Below are positions 11,288 through 23,231 of a stretch of 64,000 nucleotides of DNA, piece by piece; position 1 is the stretch's first letter, and each line of letters begins with the position of its first letter. The position numbers were made by a program, and so were the translations under genes. The stretch is from Paraconiothyrium sp. Pb-2020 (taxonomy: Eukaryota > Ascomycota > Dothideomycetes > Pleosporales > Didymosphaeriaceae), in assembly GCA_022419385.1 (NCBI GenBank), contig JAJUBI010000003.1, positions 1,302,001 through 1,366,000 of the forward strand, read 5' to 3'. A model generated the notes under the pieces. The model saw only the letters and a program-made list of their open reading frames with translations. It ran no database searches and was not told the origin of the DNA.

Positions 11288-12745
11288 CTATAAATTCTCC
11301 AGCCCTGTTTCCACGGGATCTCGCTTGAGCGAAGGTTTCACTGCAGAACCAGCCGCAAGCTCTTGCATAAACTTCTCGTCCGGAATTCCGGGCTCAAACA
11401 ATGCTACGAGTTTGTCCTTGAGCATCTCTTCAGCACTGGTGAAACCTCCACGTCCCAGCATCACTTTGAAATCGTGAGGATGCTGGCAAATTCCAATTTG
11501 ACGTAGGACCTTGTCAGTGAAGTCCATCGGTAGACCACCCCCGTACAAAGCAGCGAAAGCCTGACGATAGATGGCAGACTTCGAAGTGTACTTAGCATCG
11601 TTGAATGTGCCTTGCTGGAGTTCTGCCTCGCGAACAGCGCCGGCATACACATCGCGATAGTACTGTGTATTCCACGCCATGTGAGGTGATTCCTCCAGGA
11701 ACTCACCATGCTCGTCCGGATACCAATCTTTAACAAGGAACTTGGGTGCTGCAGCAGGGCCGATACAACGAGGGCCGGCAAATGCGCCGTCCCAGTCGAT
11801 GATTCCAGTGACATAACCATCCTCGTCGGTGAGGATGTTCTGTAGATCCAGGTCGTGGTGATGAATGACAAAACTCTCCTGTTCAACATTGAATGGCGTG
11901 GTGGAGAAAATGATTTCCAGCACTTTACGAGCTCCAAGTTGCATTTGAAGCTGCACATCGGTTTCCGGGTCGCGATCCTTGCAAAGCTTGCCTATGTCGA
12001 AAAGGTCGTCAAATGAAGCCTTGATGTAAGCCTGGGTTGATGGGAAAGGGCCGCGCTTAACCACCGCATGCGGATCCGTGCTAGAATTCCAATGGTACGT
12101 GGGTCCTATCACGCTGTTGCTCTCTTCGCATGCTGACGCATCGCGAATATCATATCGAAAAGGAATATTAGGCATACCGATAAGAGGATATTCGAGGTAC
12201 GCGAGCTGAGTCATATAACCCGCTAAAGATTTGAGCATATTCAGGCGCTTGCGCTGCGTCTGTGGAGTGGGTTTATCAGCACTAAGGTATGCTGTAGCTT
12301 CGTCATAGGGTTGATCGAACCAGATTGAGTATGCGTTATTGCCTGGGAGTACCTCTTGGATCATGTAAGGCGCCCCAAGCGTGTCGTCCAGTTCCGTATA
12401 GAATGCGATAACATTAGGAGCCGGAATAGTGGTGTTGTGCCGGATCTGTCGCAAAAGTTCAGCTTCACGACGAAGCATATACCGATCTTCTTCTCCCCAG
12501 TATTCTGCTGTACCGTGAGCAGGGACCCGGATAGCATATCGCTCTGTCTGATGTTGGCGAAGAAGGCTGATACAAACAACGTGATGGTAAGCACCCTCAC
12601 GTCGTGCGAAAACCGTGCATTGATCGGTAGTGATGCGTGGAGCGGGCGGACGACTCTGCACCACGTCGACCAGGATTTTTTTGTATTTCCAATCGGGGAT
12701 GGCACGGATGTGCAACCAGTCTTCGCGCTCGCTGCTGGCAGACAT
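11288..12745 (-). CDS. APH-fold phosphotransferase family protein
   Basis: A single exon encodes 485 residues from the ATG at 12745; the frame stays open further upstream without another ATG. It belongs to the aminoglycoside-phosphotransferase/choline-kinase-like fold, a family much expanded in filamentous fungi. Key motifs are the nucleotide-lobe AIRVP (about 71-75), the catalytic loop HHHDLDLQN (about 295-303, H-x-D-x4-N), and the metal-binding IIDWDGAF (about 315-322). There is no signal peptide, so it is likely cytosolic. Small-molecule kinase activity is plausible, but fungal members are rarely characterised. It diverges from the gene at 13531 across about 785 bp. Confidence 0.9.
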   Translation of the reverse strand: MSASSEREDWLHIRAIPDWKYKKILVDVVQSRPPAPRITTDQCTVFARREGAYHHVVCISLLRQHQTERYAIRVPAHGTAEYWGEEDRYMLRREAELLRQIRHNTTIPAPNVIAFYTELDDTLGAPYMIQEVLPGNNAYSIWFDQPYDEATAYLSADKPTPQTQRKRLNMLKSLAGYMTQLAYLEYPLIGMPNIPFRYDIRDASACEESNSVIGPTYHWNSSTDPHAVVKRGPFPSTQAYIKASFDDLFDIGKLCKDRDPETDVQLQMQLGARKVLEIIFSTTPFNVEQESFVIHHHDLDLQNILTDEDGYVTGIIDWDGAFAGPRCIGPAAAPKFLVKDWYPDEHGEFLEESPHMAWNTQYYRDVYAGAVREAELQQGTFNDAKYTSKSAIYRQAFAALYGGGLPMDFTDKVLRQIGICQHPHDFKVMLGRGGFTSAEEMLKDKLVALFEPGIPDEKFMQELAAGSAVKPSLKRDPVETGLENL

Positions 12746-13530
12746 TCTAATCTCTGTCTTCGGGTTGAGTTGTGGCCTGTGGAGTGGACTGGCGTAGCGA
12801 GTGATGAAGAGGAGGTGCAAGACTTCTCAATTGCTTATACAGATATTTCAAGGTATCTGGAAACTGTTAGTAGCTCGAGAAGGTGGTGGGGGTCTGTCTC
12901 TTTCGAAGTTCCGTACTTCCACGCTAATGTCCTTGGGCGAAAAAGGGTTGGTATGCTGTGAATGGGGTCGTCCAATGCTTGATGTTTGCTTGTTTGCCTC
13001 CTAAGTAAAGTTTGTAGTTGTTGGGTTAAATCTCGCTTGTTTTGATGGTCTTCTTGACGCTGGTCAGGTGTATATGCGGTAGACTTTTCGTGGTGGAAGC
13101 GAACAGTAGGCAGCCGTGTATCGTTAGGGCAGGAGTCTGTGTCTATATAGGTTGATTGGTGAGTTTGATCATTTGTAAAACCGCACAGAATACTTGCCAA
13201 GCATCGCACGTGTCCCTGGTGGGTGGGTGTCTGCACGTGCTTTCACCTTGTGGGTCTTGGCGTGCCCGGGAGTTCTACGAAAGTCCAGCAGCGCCATATG
13301 CCGTTCGCCCCTCACCTACCCGGAGGACAAGCATATTCAACCGGCGCACTGATATCGGCCTCGAAAAGAAAGCTCAGAGTCACACTAAAGCAGCACAGCC
13401 GCTCTAAGAGCTCTCCCTCTTATCCGAGGTCACAGTTCAGGTAACATCAGCTGGGTTTTACGTAGTTATCTCCTTGGAACAACTGAAAGCCTTTGACTAA
13501 CACATTCTCTAGGCTGGCATCATTTCAGCA
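12746..13530. other. divergent intergenic / promoter region
   Basis: A 785-bp spacer between divergent starts. A possible 5'-leader intron for the plus-strand gene ends near 13513 (CTCTAG). I see no independent gene. Confidence 0.45.
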
Positions 13531-14578
13531 ATGTCACTAGTGTCCTACACAACACCCATCGGTCCAGCCTGGGCCCCGGGTGATCCATTCACCAGGAAGA
13601 AGGAATTCCCAGGTGTCAAGTTCAACAAGTTCGGCAGAACTATCAATGAGGTAGTCTGGGACTCTCATCAGCCAGGTGCCATAATCAATCCATACCAATT
13701 GAACCTCGAGGAATTTTATGGGGTCCTCTTCAGCTCCAGATACTTTGACAACAATTTCAGAAACATTCGATCAGGTGCTCTACTCGCATCGGGACATCAT
13801 GGATATCAAGAGAAAGCAAAGACGCGGGCGATGTTCATCGGACCGAACGCAGAGTATGTATATTGCATGTGCCTATACTTGCAGAGAAAGCAACGCGGTA
13901 ACCTTGTCTAGGCTTGCTTTCTGCTTGCACTGGGTAGTCATGTCCGATGGAAAGACGCTCGATCGCTGCGGCGAGTACTATGTCATCCTTTCAGGGGGTT
14001 GCGGTGTCCACAAGAACGTCAACGGCCGTGGCCCCAACGATATCTGGTATCTGTGGAGGAAGAACAAAGATGCTCCTATCGATATTCTGTTCGAGCTTGG
14101 AGATTTAGCAGTTCAATCTAACGCATATGAGGGAGACACCGACGAGTGGTGGCACATGCGAGTGGACACTACTGTCGCGGACATGGTTCCTGCGCAGGAT
14201 CCCGCTTCCGCTGAGAAGGCTGCCATAGCAGTAGTCAACGAGGAGTTCCACGTTAAGTACTATATTCCTCGCCTGGATGAGAGCGTTGAGAGAGCTGTTG
14301 CGAACGGGGAGTCATACGAAGCCACTGTTGCGAGATGCGAGCAGGAGTGGAAATTCAAGACTGAGAGACGTCGGCAGGATCGGAGGGCAAAGAGCTATGA
14401 TTCTTCTCTCGCCAAACACAAGAGCCCCCGGGACTCTAAGAACCCCAAGCTTGTAATTCTTGAAGCTAAAAGCAAGGGGAAGTATAGCGGAAAGAAGCCA
14501 GGAAGCTCTAAGCGCAATGTCTACAAAGGCAAGGGTGCCGTTAGCACCGAAGCTGAGACCGACGAGCCTTCCACCTAG
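13531..14578 (+). CDS. Hypothetical protein with basic C-terminal tail
   Basis: Two exons, 13531-13853 and 13912-14578, encode 329 residues. The 58-nt intron runs from GTATGT to TCTAG; other nearby acceptors break the frame. I do not recognise the family. The N-terminal part is rich in aromatic residues and Gly (FSSRYFDNNF, MFIGPNAE). A middle segment contains WYLWRKNKDAPIDILFELGD. From about residue 225 the protein is charged and helical with many Lys and Arg (FKTERRRQDRRAKSYD), ending in a Lys/Ser/Gly-rich tail (KGKYSGKKPGSSKRN). The tail suggests nucleic-acid binding or nuclear targeting, as inference only. No signal peptide. Confidence 0.72.
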
Positions 14579-15596
14579 AGCAAACCACCATCACTGGTCA
14601 TTTGGAGCAGAATACTTTTCTAGGCCAATTCGGTGAGTTTTGACTAAATTCATGTCGGGTACTGAAAGCTCTAACGTCCCATTCAGCCTCTACGGCAACT
14701 GGACTTGACTCACTTACGGACTTACCACGCCGAATTCGAGATCACTTCTATGAAGCTCAATTGTTAGCTGATTATTACCCTCTCCAGATTGTTTGCTTTA
14801 TTTGAAGAGCTTTCGCCATACCATCCTCAGTCAACCATCCTCGGGGCTTTCACGCACTACCTTGACGTGCTTATACCCCTACTGTTGCTGGTGTTTGTCC
14901 GGATAACCTCATGTACGATATTAATACCCTCCAATTCTTAGCATCGACGTGTTACCAGACGGCGCTGTAACGGTCGGAAGATATTACTCTCAGTAATTGG
15001 ATTTCTGCGAGTTGTGATTTACGGTGAAAGGTTGCTTGGATTTGGCAGAGTATTGCTAATTCCATCTTGATGTCTTTTGTGGTATGGGTGCTTGTTTTGT
15101 GTTTCGGCAGCAAACAATCAATGTACATACAATCTCAGATTTCTTGGGTGACATTTCTCAGGAGTTGCTAAGACGGTAATTCCTAATAAATTGCCTCCTT
15201 CCCATACCAAGTTTTTATCTTATCGAGGGATGTAGCGTCTTACAAACTTGTAGGCAAATCAATTTGTTTCTCAACATAACCGTTTGTGTTTTGTAACGAC
15301 ATGATGCAATGTATCCTCTCCGGCATTTGTCTCATCGACAGCCCTCGGACAATGTGTCATGCGGCTCTGTATGCGCCATCATAATTGACGGATATTTCTT
15401 ATGCAGTTAGAACGTGCGAACCTACATCCCCTCTGATCAGGACATTCCTGGTTTCTAGCAGGCAAAATATAGCTGCAAACACGAGATTGTTTTCTTTCAA
15501 CCAGTATTGATGCTACCGAATGGAGTCAACGTACAACAAGCGATGACGATCGCGAATCTATCTCACACCAGCTATTTATCGTCCACATTACAGTAC
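14579..15596. other. intergenic, no gene seen
   Basis: About 1 kb of AT-richer sequence between two convergent genes. No long frame; probably 3' UTRs and spacer. Confidence 0.55.
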
Positions 15597-16417
15597 TCAG
15601 AACGTCAAGAGGCGTTTGCTGGGAGACTTCCTAGGAGTCTTTGGGGTCGCCCTTTTACGCACGTCGATCTTCGGCACCACTTTCGGCGGCGACAGCGGTA
15701 CCATTTCGACTGCATCGCGCCACTTGCAGATGGCGGCGTACGTCCACATAGAATCAGGGTGTGTGAAAATAGCTGTATCCAGAGTGTTAACATCACGGCG
15801 ATTATACACATTATGGTGATGTGTATAGACGTACTCGGGCATGCGGCATCGGGGATCTCGACGCTACCATAGGCACTATCGCCATCTTCCTGTTCTTCGT
15901 CGCCTTCCTCCTCCTGATTGCTGTATGATCTGCGTCCCACCTGCTCGCCATGTTCCTCATCTGAAGAACCTGGGGCCTCCCCATATTGCTCCTCCTTGTC
16001 TGGCCCCTCGCTATCTGCGTCGTTTCCTTCAGCCCCATGTTCCTCATCTGACTCATCCGGTACCTCCAGATATACGACGTTGGACAGGAACGGATAGATA
16101 CGGTTGAGGTCTGGCCGGCTTAAATCGTATTGCGAGGTCTTCTTCCTGATGGTGAGGTTCGGGTTCAACCGTTTCCTCCTTGCGCGTGCTATGATGAGTC
16201 TAGGTCTAGGTTCTTCGTTTTCGTCTGAGAGACTTGATTGAAAGGCAATCGCCTGCTCATGTTCTTGCTCGGCACTGGCGCGCGCATCGTCTTTGGAACT
16301 TGTCCGTGAGCCCTGGTTACGCAATAATGGGCACGAGACTGTATATTTCAGACGGGGAGAAGCTGTTCCGGAATGCGCGCGCGGCGAAGGCACAGGGTGT
16401 GGGTTCAAACGGGCCAT
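15597..16417 (-). CDS. Hypothetical protein with acidic central region
   Basis: Two exons, 16417-15835 and 15772-15597, encode 252 residues. The 62-nt intron has donor GTACGT and acceptor ATACAG. Without the splice, the frame instead runs into a hydrophobic, Cys/Arg-rich ending that looks spurious. The N-terminus is basic and Pro/Ser-rich. A motif KRLNPNLTIRKKTSQYDLSR precedes a strongly acidic stretch (about residues 118-185, repeated DEEHG and EEEGDEEQEDG). The new C-terminus reads FTHPDSMWTYAAICKWRDAVEM and ends in a basic PKTPRKSPSKR tail. No known family. The alternating basic, acidic and basic layout suggests a nuclear protein, as inference. Confidence 0.6.
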
Positions 16418-17553
16418 TGATGGCGTAGGAGGAGGGCAGGGCGTGAAAGGGGCGATGATGATGCGTTCTCACGAGGTGCACCTACAGACCCGCTCGCGAA
16501 GCCGCGGATCATCCTTTAGTGACACCATATCGATATGAATGAAGTTCGTGCGTGTTCATAGGGGTAAAGGGGCTTCGCTTGCCACACAAGAAGTCTGGTG
16601 TATACGGTCCCACCAAAATCTCGCTAGCCAGCCCTGCCCTCTCACACTTACCTCTGACCGGCCTGCCTCGCTGTTCTGCACCTGCGTCCTCATGACTATT
16701 GAGGATCCGCGACCTCATCTGCACAGGTGATTGAAAAAGTTTTCCCGTTGCCGACATGCCGAGCATAGACGTCCTCCGTGCACTCATCGCACGCACCATG
16801 TGCTCCACCGACCGGACCCTCAAGCGGTTTGCCCGCACGAACTTTCGCCGAGTGGCCCGTCATTGCATGCGCCTCCTTTCTGACGGCTTGAAATAGCGGG
16901 TAGACCTGCAAGCAGATTTGGCCTATCATGTTCCAGTATTCTATGTAGGGAGTTATAACATTAAATTGGGATGAGGACCTCAGGATCTTCTATTTCTGCT
17001 GTTTCAAAGATCAAGTTTGATGAAACAATGCATGAGAGTCGGGAGGATGGTGATAGAAGGATGGAGATGTTCTATCGATAGTTCCCCCCTAGTCGTTGAG
17101 CTAGGCCACATTGGGTTTCAGGGCATCCCGTTATCACCGAGGCATCCCATTACTTTGAGCAGGTCGTTGTACTGTCGAAATCACTGTCGCGTGCCTGAGC
17201 GAGATGTCTTTTACAAATACGCTCTTTCCAGCGAGGGGCAGATGAAGAGCAATAACATGCCGCTGTATACCATAGTATATCCACATGATCAGCTCACGAC
17301 CTCGGGAGTAAGCCCATTGCCATAAATCCTGACATGGTATCAATTCAAGAATAGGCGCTAACAAACATTCGATTTTACCACATGTTGGCATCAACACACT
17401 ATCGCAACACCATCCGCCATGGTCGGATTTACACAGACCATAATTATGTTCACGGACATAAGCATGGCATTCCCACCTTCAGGTTGGCGATACAGAGTCC
17501 AACTACGCAACTTAGTACTATCGAGTAGCTACATCGCGAACTATACCTCTATC
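16418..17553. other. intergenic, no gene seen
   Basis: About 1.1 kb. Minus-strand frames at 16696-16929 and 17134-17397 are 77-87 codons long but have no recognisable features, and I could not connect them by credible splice sites. Confidence 0.45.
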
Positions 17554-17865
17554 CTAGGCATCACCACTGAACGGAATACCATACCAATAGGCCACGTCAA
17601 AGCTATTCGCACGAACATTGCCTGATAGCAAGTGATCAAGGTGCCGAACGAAGACCTCCGTCACATTGTGAATGTTGAGATTGGAGAATGCCCCTTGACT
17701 ATTGCCAATGTCGTATCCAAGGAAGTCAGAATGGGCGCGACCCATACATGCATAACCTATCAGCCCGTATCGTCTTTTGAAGTCTGCTATACATTGCCTA
17801 GATACTGGCCGCGAAATAACACAGCCCAATATCCCCATGTATACTATCAACCCCACGGTCGTCAT
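17554..17865 (-). CDS. Candidate small secreted protein
   Basis: A single frame of 103 residues from an ATG at 17865. The first 20 or so residues are hydrophobic with a basic follow-on (MTTVGLIVYMGILGCVISRP), like a signal peptide. The mature part has two Cys, one N-glycosylation motif (NVT) and no recognised domain. Small orphan secreted proteins are common in plant-associated fungi and are sometimes effectors; nothing here proves that. A spliced longer form cannot be excluded, because a GTATGG donor-like site lies near the end. Low certainty that it is a gene at all. Confidence 0.35.
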   Translation of the reverse strand: MTTVGLIVYMGILGCVISRPVSRQCIADFKRRYGLIGYACMGRAHSDFLGYDIGNSQGAFSNLNIHNVTEVFVRHLDHLLSGNVRANSFDVAYWYGIPFSGDA

Positions 17866-18211
17866 TTAAGGGTAGTTATGTGGGGTTTCGTTCAGGAAGT
17901 CGATCAAGCAGCGGAAGCATCACGCAGTTGCCCTTCAGAGACAGCAGATCAGATGTAAAGTCATGTGTTCGCAGTGTCTATGTAAGATTTCGTGGAGAAA
18001 TCGGCGAACGGTGGGTGTAATCGTGATCTCATCAAGTCGTCATCTCATCTGCCGTTATATCGTACCATGTCGTGCCATGCCTGAACTCCTATGCCTTACC
18101 ACAACGCTGATCATCTTCTGTGTATCAAAACAATGCCAAGAACTGTGCAATAGCACAATTGAAAATTCAAGGGCTGAAGCCGCCGCGAGGTGACCACCAA
18201 CCAAAGGACGC
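17866..18211. other. intergenic
   Basis: 346 bp between the candidate secreted protein start and the dsRBM-protein stop. Nothing supported. Confidence 0.5.
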
Positions 18212-19667
18212 CTAGTCCATGGCCTCGTTTGCAGTCTCGAAGCCTTCGTCTTCGCTGATCTCTCCCCCAGTCTTGAACACTGCCTCACCTCCCGCCGGCT
18301 TACCAACAGCCCTGTTTGCAACCACCTCCGTATCTCCCTTCATCCCCGCCATAATTTCCTGCGCATATGCCCTCCTCTTCTCCATGACTCCCTCCAGATA
18401 CTGTAGCGACAACCTCGCACACTCCTCCTTCGCCCTCTTCTTCCCAAACACATGTCTCACCTCGCCGATCGGTCCCTCATGCCGTCCCCCGTTTTTAAAG
18501 AAGCACGACACAGTGTGGAAACCTGGCGCTGCGGCGGGAGAGGGAGCGTAGCGCCATTCTGGAGTGTTGAGACCGAGTTGGGCTGCGAGCTGGGCGACGC
18601 GTTGGGCGTATGAAGATGCGCCTGCAAGACTATCGACGGAGTCTGTGGAGGCCAGAGGGGTGGGGGTGTTTGAGTTGGAAAGAGGAGGAGACTTGACTTT
18701 CTTGATGCCGCCGAGCTCGGTGTAGGTCTCGGGCCAGAGGCCTTCTGCTTGGAAGTGCTTCACTGCGCAGCCGGCAGCGTGCTGGCGGGCGGATTTCTTG
18801 GAGGTAAAGTATGTGGTTCGGTCGCCGAAGGGGGATGGGTGGCCGTCGATGGATAATTCGCAGGAGAAGGATTGGCCGAGCTGATAGTCGGTGTATGTGG
18901 GTTGGGGGGAGGCTGTTGAGCGTTGAAACTCTGGTGGTAGGTTAGCAGTGCTAGATATTGCTATATTACGCATAAGTTTTACCGAGTAACTGTCCGATGT
19001 AGTTGACGACGGGCTCCTTGTCCTTCTTCACCAATTCCGGTTGCGTACTCTCCGTCTTCTGCTTCTTCGACTTATGCGCACGCTCCAGATTGCCTTCCCT
19101 TTCCAACTCATTGAAAACACCCAGACATATCTCGCTGAGTTTCTCCTTTGCCTCTTGCTTGCTGCCACACGGTCCATCCACACGCAGCTCCCTTCCCAAG
19201 AACTCGGTCCTCACACAGAATCCCACCACACCATCCCCACTAAAGACAAAGTCTGGTCGCGGAACTCCATATGCTTGGTACTTCTCATGGAGCTCGATGG
19301 TGAATTTGGATGAGCGAGGTGCGAGGGCGCGAGGCTGAGGTGCTTCCGGTGCGTCTGTGGTGGGGGCGGGGTGCTCGCGGAGGGCTTTGAACTCTTCGAT
19401 GGAGAAGATCTGGCCAGGCATGTTGGAGGGAGCAGGGAATGCGGGGACGCCGGGGGCCGTGTCGACTTCCATATCTCGTCTCTTACTGCTGTTCGTGGGA
19501 TATGTAGACTCGTCTTGCAGCCGGCCTCGGGCGCGAGAGTACCCTTCTCGGTGAGGAGAATCTGAGATTGGGGAATCAGGTGGAGAACTGGAGGGAGAAA
19601 CTGGAAAATCCCCAGAGGACTTGCCAGGCACAATTAAGTACCGCAGCAGGTCGTCTCCAGCTGGCAT
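18212..19667 (-). CDS. Protein with three dsRNA-binding motifs
   Basis: Two exons, 19667-18983 and 18930-18212, encode 467 residues; the 52-nt intron (donor GTAAAA, acceptor CCAG) splits the second motif and the join restores NYIGQLLEFQ. The start is the first ATG in frame (19667); the frame is open upstream but starts only with GTG. Residues 1-100 are Pro/Ser-rich and disordered. Motif 1 is about 145-215 (KFTIELHEKYQAYGVPRPDF...SKQEAKEKLSEICLG). Motif 2 is about 222-295 (VVNYIGQLL...YFTSKKSARQHAAGCAVKHF). Motif 3 is about 335-415 (SYAQRVAQLAAQLGL...GKKRAKEECARLSLQYL). No RNase III or helicase domain is present, so it is not Dicer; an accessory dsRNA-binding role is inference. Confidence 0.8.
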
Positions 19668-20798
19668 GGTTTGATGGGGACGTCCGACGCGATTGTAGGG
19701 ATACACCGGAATCGGGCCGTTTGGTGGGGCTTGCAGCAAGCCGTGCACCTGATTGCGCGACGACGCGTCCGGTTTGCTTGAAAGCGTCAGATACGTGTAT
19801 TTGCGTCGGCACAGGGCTGCGATTTGTTAGCAATGAATGTATAATTTGAGAACGATTATGGCGGTCAAATGTGTAACGTTTGTCGAGCGCAAGCCGACAA
19901 TTTGTCTTCTGTGTAACGAGACCTTGTCTGCGACGCAAAGGGCAGTCGCGTCTTGACGACTTCAAAGGGGCAGGTGCAACGGCGCGACACGCTACCGCCC
20001 TAGAGCAGTGAGACATCCGCCCTCACGCAAGCAGAGCATGGCCCTCCTCGCGTTCTCACGTCTCTCACAATTCCCATCGATCACATGTCACGGTTGCTTT
20101 CACCATGTTCTACATCGACAAACGCGATGCTGAGACACAGTCGAATGATTGATAGACAACCATGTCAGAGCAGCGACTGCGTAGTCGTCAGACTGCAAGT
20201 CAATTTGCGCACTCGTACCGCACCGTGACCGATCATTGTCAATTCGTGTGCTAAGTCCACTTGGTATTCTTTTGCTTACTCGTTCATACTTCGAAAGTGA
20301 AATCTGAGCTGATGTTCGAAGGAGGCCTGCGAGGCTCAATGTCCAGAGGCATTGCAACCTTGGCTTCACTCTTTCCCTAACCACTACGTACCTATGGTAA
20401 TCTGCTGGCGTGTTACGTCCTAGGAAAGGGCTCGGAGGTTGTCTTCGCAGCCATACTAATATACAGATACAACAGAACTAGAGCTAAGGTTCTCGACAAA
20501 AGTCACAAATTGCAAATGTCTTTTTTCTCCCATGATTCGTCTGTTATATCTACGACAACAACAGCATGTATAGGTGTCACCAATGCAGTCTGATGACATT
20601 GAAAAATTGGACGTCGCCCATTAATAACATTACATTCCATCATTAGCCCAAGATAAGTATCTAACCATTGCAACCCAATGCCCTACCATACATGTATCAT
20701 AACATCATAACGGCGTTATCCCCCTGCCCTATTACCCATCCATCTACTTCTCCCAAAGTCGTGTTCACTGAAAGGCGAAGGTCAACAGACGAATGCCT
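19668..20798. other. intergenic, no gene seen
   Basis: About 1.1 kb upstream of the dsRBM gene and downstream of abaA. It should hold the dsRBM promoter and the abaA 3' UTR. Short frames only. Confidence 0.55.
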
Positions 20799-23231
20799 TC
20801 ATACCCTCCAAACCCCCCTCTCCCTCTCTCCAAAATCCACCTGCATCCCCGATCCCACCTTACTATCCCTCCTCCCCACCCCCTCTGCACCAACTCCCGT
20901 ATCCTCCCCGAATCCAACCCCCGGCTGCAGTTTCCACAATCCCCCATTCCCCATCAGCCCGCCATGGTTCCCATCCTCGGGCAGCATATCTGGCATACCG
21001 AACTGCTCTGCCGCGTTTTCCAGTTGCGAGATCAGACTCGGATGATGCCAGCTCGGCTTCGTAGCGTAGCACCCGTTAGGCATGCCGCCGGTGGACATGT
21101 GCGCCAAGGAAGAGAGGTCCCCAAAAGCATTTTCGGGCAGGGTGTGCTGGGACTCTAGGCCCGTGATGGAAGAGAGATTGGGCAGGGTCGTGCTATGGTG
21201 GTGCATCCCGTTTACGTTGGGGGCGTACGAGTCGTAAGTGCCGAGATGGATGGCTGGTTCCAGCGGCGCTAGACAGCCTGAGATGGTGATGTGTCCGCCG
21301 TCGAAGTCGAAGTCGTTTGCGTCGGGATAGGACCCGGATTGATGGGAGACGCCTGAGGTGTCTTGGTTATGTGTGAGGGAAGGTAGAGAGTGCGTCTGAG
21401 AGTAGTCGTTTGTGAGGCTTGGTGCAGTCGCCGAATTGGAGTTTGAGAAATCGGTGGACGCGAGGGCGTCAAGGGCGTCAAGGTCGATTTGGGGCTGGGT
21501 GTTCCCGAAAGGATGACTGAAGTCTAGCGGTAGCGTTGGGTACATGGAGTGAGATGAGGTGGGCATAGAGAGCATAGAAAGGGACGAAGGAGTGTGCGAG
21601 GGGTGAAGTTCCTTTGCGTTGCGGATGTGAGATAATTCCTCGTCTTTCATCCACTTCTTCTCCCTACGGTGCCCGAAGTTGGCGACTCGCCAGGTCATGC
21701 GTCCTGCTTCGTGACTGTATCGGGTTTGGCTGAAGCGCCAAAGGATGGTCAGGAGACGGACTTGCTCGCCGTCTTTGATGCCATAGATATCTTGTGCAGC
21801 TGTCATATTCTGAAGCTCCCTGCGGACAAGCTCTTCGTAGCGGGTGCGAGCAGGTTGTTCTTCCTGTGCTGAGGCCTTCCCTAGCAAATCACCCAGCTTC
21901 TGCATCTGGTGAACCCAGAACTTGGAGCCGAAGTGAACATGCATGAGGCCATGCTCTGCGTGATATTCCTCCTGCGTGCGCGTTTCTCTAGATTTGCCTT
22001 GAGCACGATCTCCATCGGGTTGATCTGCTACTCGACCGTTCTCGAAGAAGCGTGTTCGGCATTCTATCGAGTCGTAGACGGACAGATCCTCTTGTGAGCG
22101 CAAGTCGAAGGTTATGCTTAAAGTTGCTCCCGCAAGCCGCTCCATGGTCATGACTTTGATGGTGGCGTCACAAATGAGGACATGGTGATCTCTGAATTGT
22201 TCCGTTCGGTGGAACTTAAACTCGGGGTACTGCTTGTGCCACGAATTTGTATCAGTGATGTGTAGATCATCGAGCCGGGCCTTGCTGTTGCTAAGCTGGG
22301 TGAAGTCATGTGTGTGACGCTTAGCCACTTCGACAAACATGTCGAAATTGGCCACTGTGTATGGAGGCTCTTCATGACCGGAGAGAAGTTTCGCAAGAGC
22401 CACTGAAGATGGAAGGTATCCAAGACTCTGTTGTAAGTCTGTGTCGGTCCGGGAGTGATCATACTTTGAAGAGGCATGCCGGTGACGGTGGCCGAAGTGC
22501 GAGCCGTGGCGTCCCCGACCGCCCCGACCTCCCATGTCCTCAGTAGACATGTAAACCAAGACTGCTCTCGGTGTCAGCAGGCAGTACTGTAGGCTCCTTC
22601 GTTACGCTTACTCTGCGGCTGGTCTGACAGCATAGGCTTCAACACCTGGATGTGACTAGAGACTTGCTTCCGTGTGCGGGGCTCGCCTGTGTCTCTATGT
22701 ATTGAATCTGCTACCAACTCATTCCGGCCACGCAGCTGCCCGTCCAACATTTGCTTTCGGCGACCCATAGGTGGCCATCGAACAAGCGCTGATTATGTTA
22801 GTCCTATTATGGTAATTGCGATACGAAGTGTGGAAATGCCTACCTCTGAAGAAGGCTTCCTCGAGATGATCTGGCCATCGTTGCTCCTTGTTGTCCTTCG
22901 CTGAAGCTGTGTCGGAAGGCTGACGATCACGGTACTTCTGATACTTATCGCAAGCTTTCAGCAACTTCATAAGCCTCTTCGTCTCCAGATCGATCTGGGC
23001 TTCCGACTTGTCGCCATTGAAATGGGAAGTAAGGTTGCCCGTGAAGTAGCCACCCAGCCGACCGGTATAGATGGGAGTAGGTGAGCGTTTACATGATGAG
23101 GCATCCTCGGTGTACTCGTGTCGCCTGTTTACTGATCTTTCTTGCAATACACGGCTTGGTATGTATGTATCAGTCTCTGGTAAGGCTGGGGCATTAGAGG
23201 GAAGGACGCATGAACGATGATGTAGTTCCAT
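20799..23231 (-). CDS. abaA: AbaA, TEA/ATTS-domain conidiation regulator
   Basis: Three exons (23231-22844, 22788-22612, 22561-20799) encode 775 residues, close to the roughly 800 of Aspergillus AbaA. The TEA/ATTS DNA-binding domain spans about residues 117-182 and is split by intron 1: RWPDHLEEAFFRA joins LVRWPPMGRRKQ, followed by GRNELVADSIHRDTGEPRTRKQVSSHIQVLKP, the signature recognition helix. A conserved fungal AbaA core follows (about 270-520, including HFGSKFWVHQMQKLGD and WRFSQTRYSHEAGRMTWRVANF), then a Ser/Thr/Asn/Gly-rich activation-like tail. In Aspergillus AbaA acts after BrlA in conidiophore development and binds CATTCY, including its own promoter. The upstream region here carries several such sites. 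Its presence implies an asexual, conidia-forming fungus. Confidence 0.93.

Noticed and set aside
13854..13884. 31-nt intron in the gene at 13531
   Set aside because: In phase, but too short for normal splicing; the acceptor at 13911 gives a 58-nt intron and the same downstream frame.
16696..16929. 77-codon minus frame with a CDEC motif
   Set aside because: No clear partner exons or family; not enough to call a gene.
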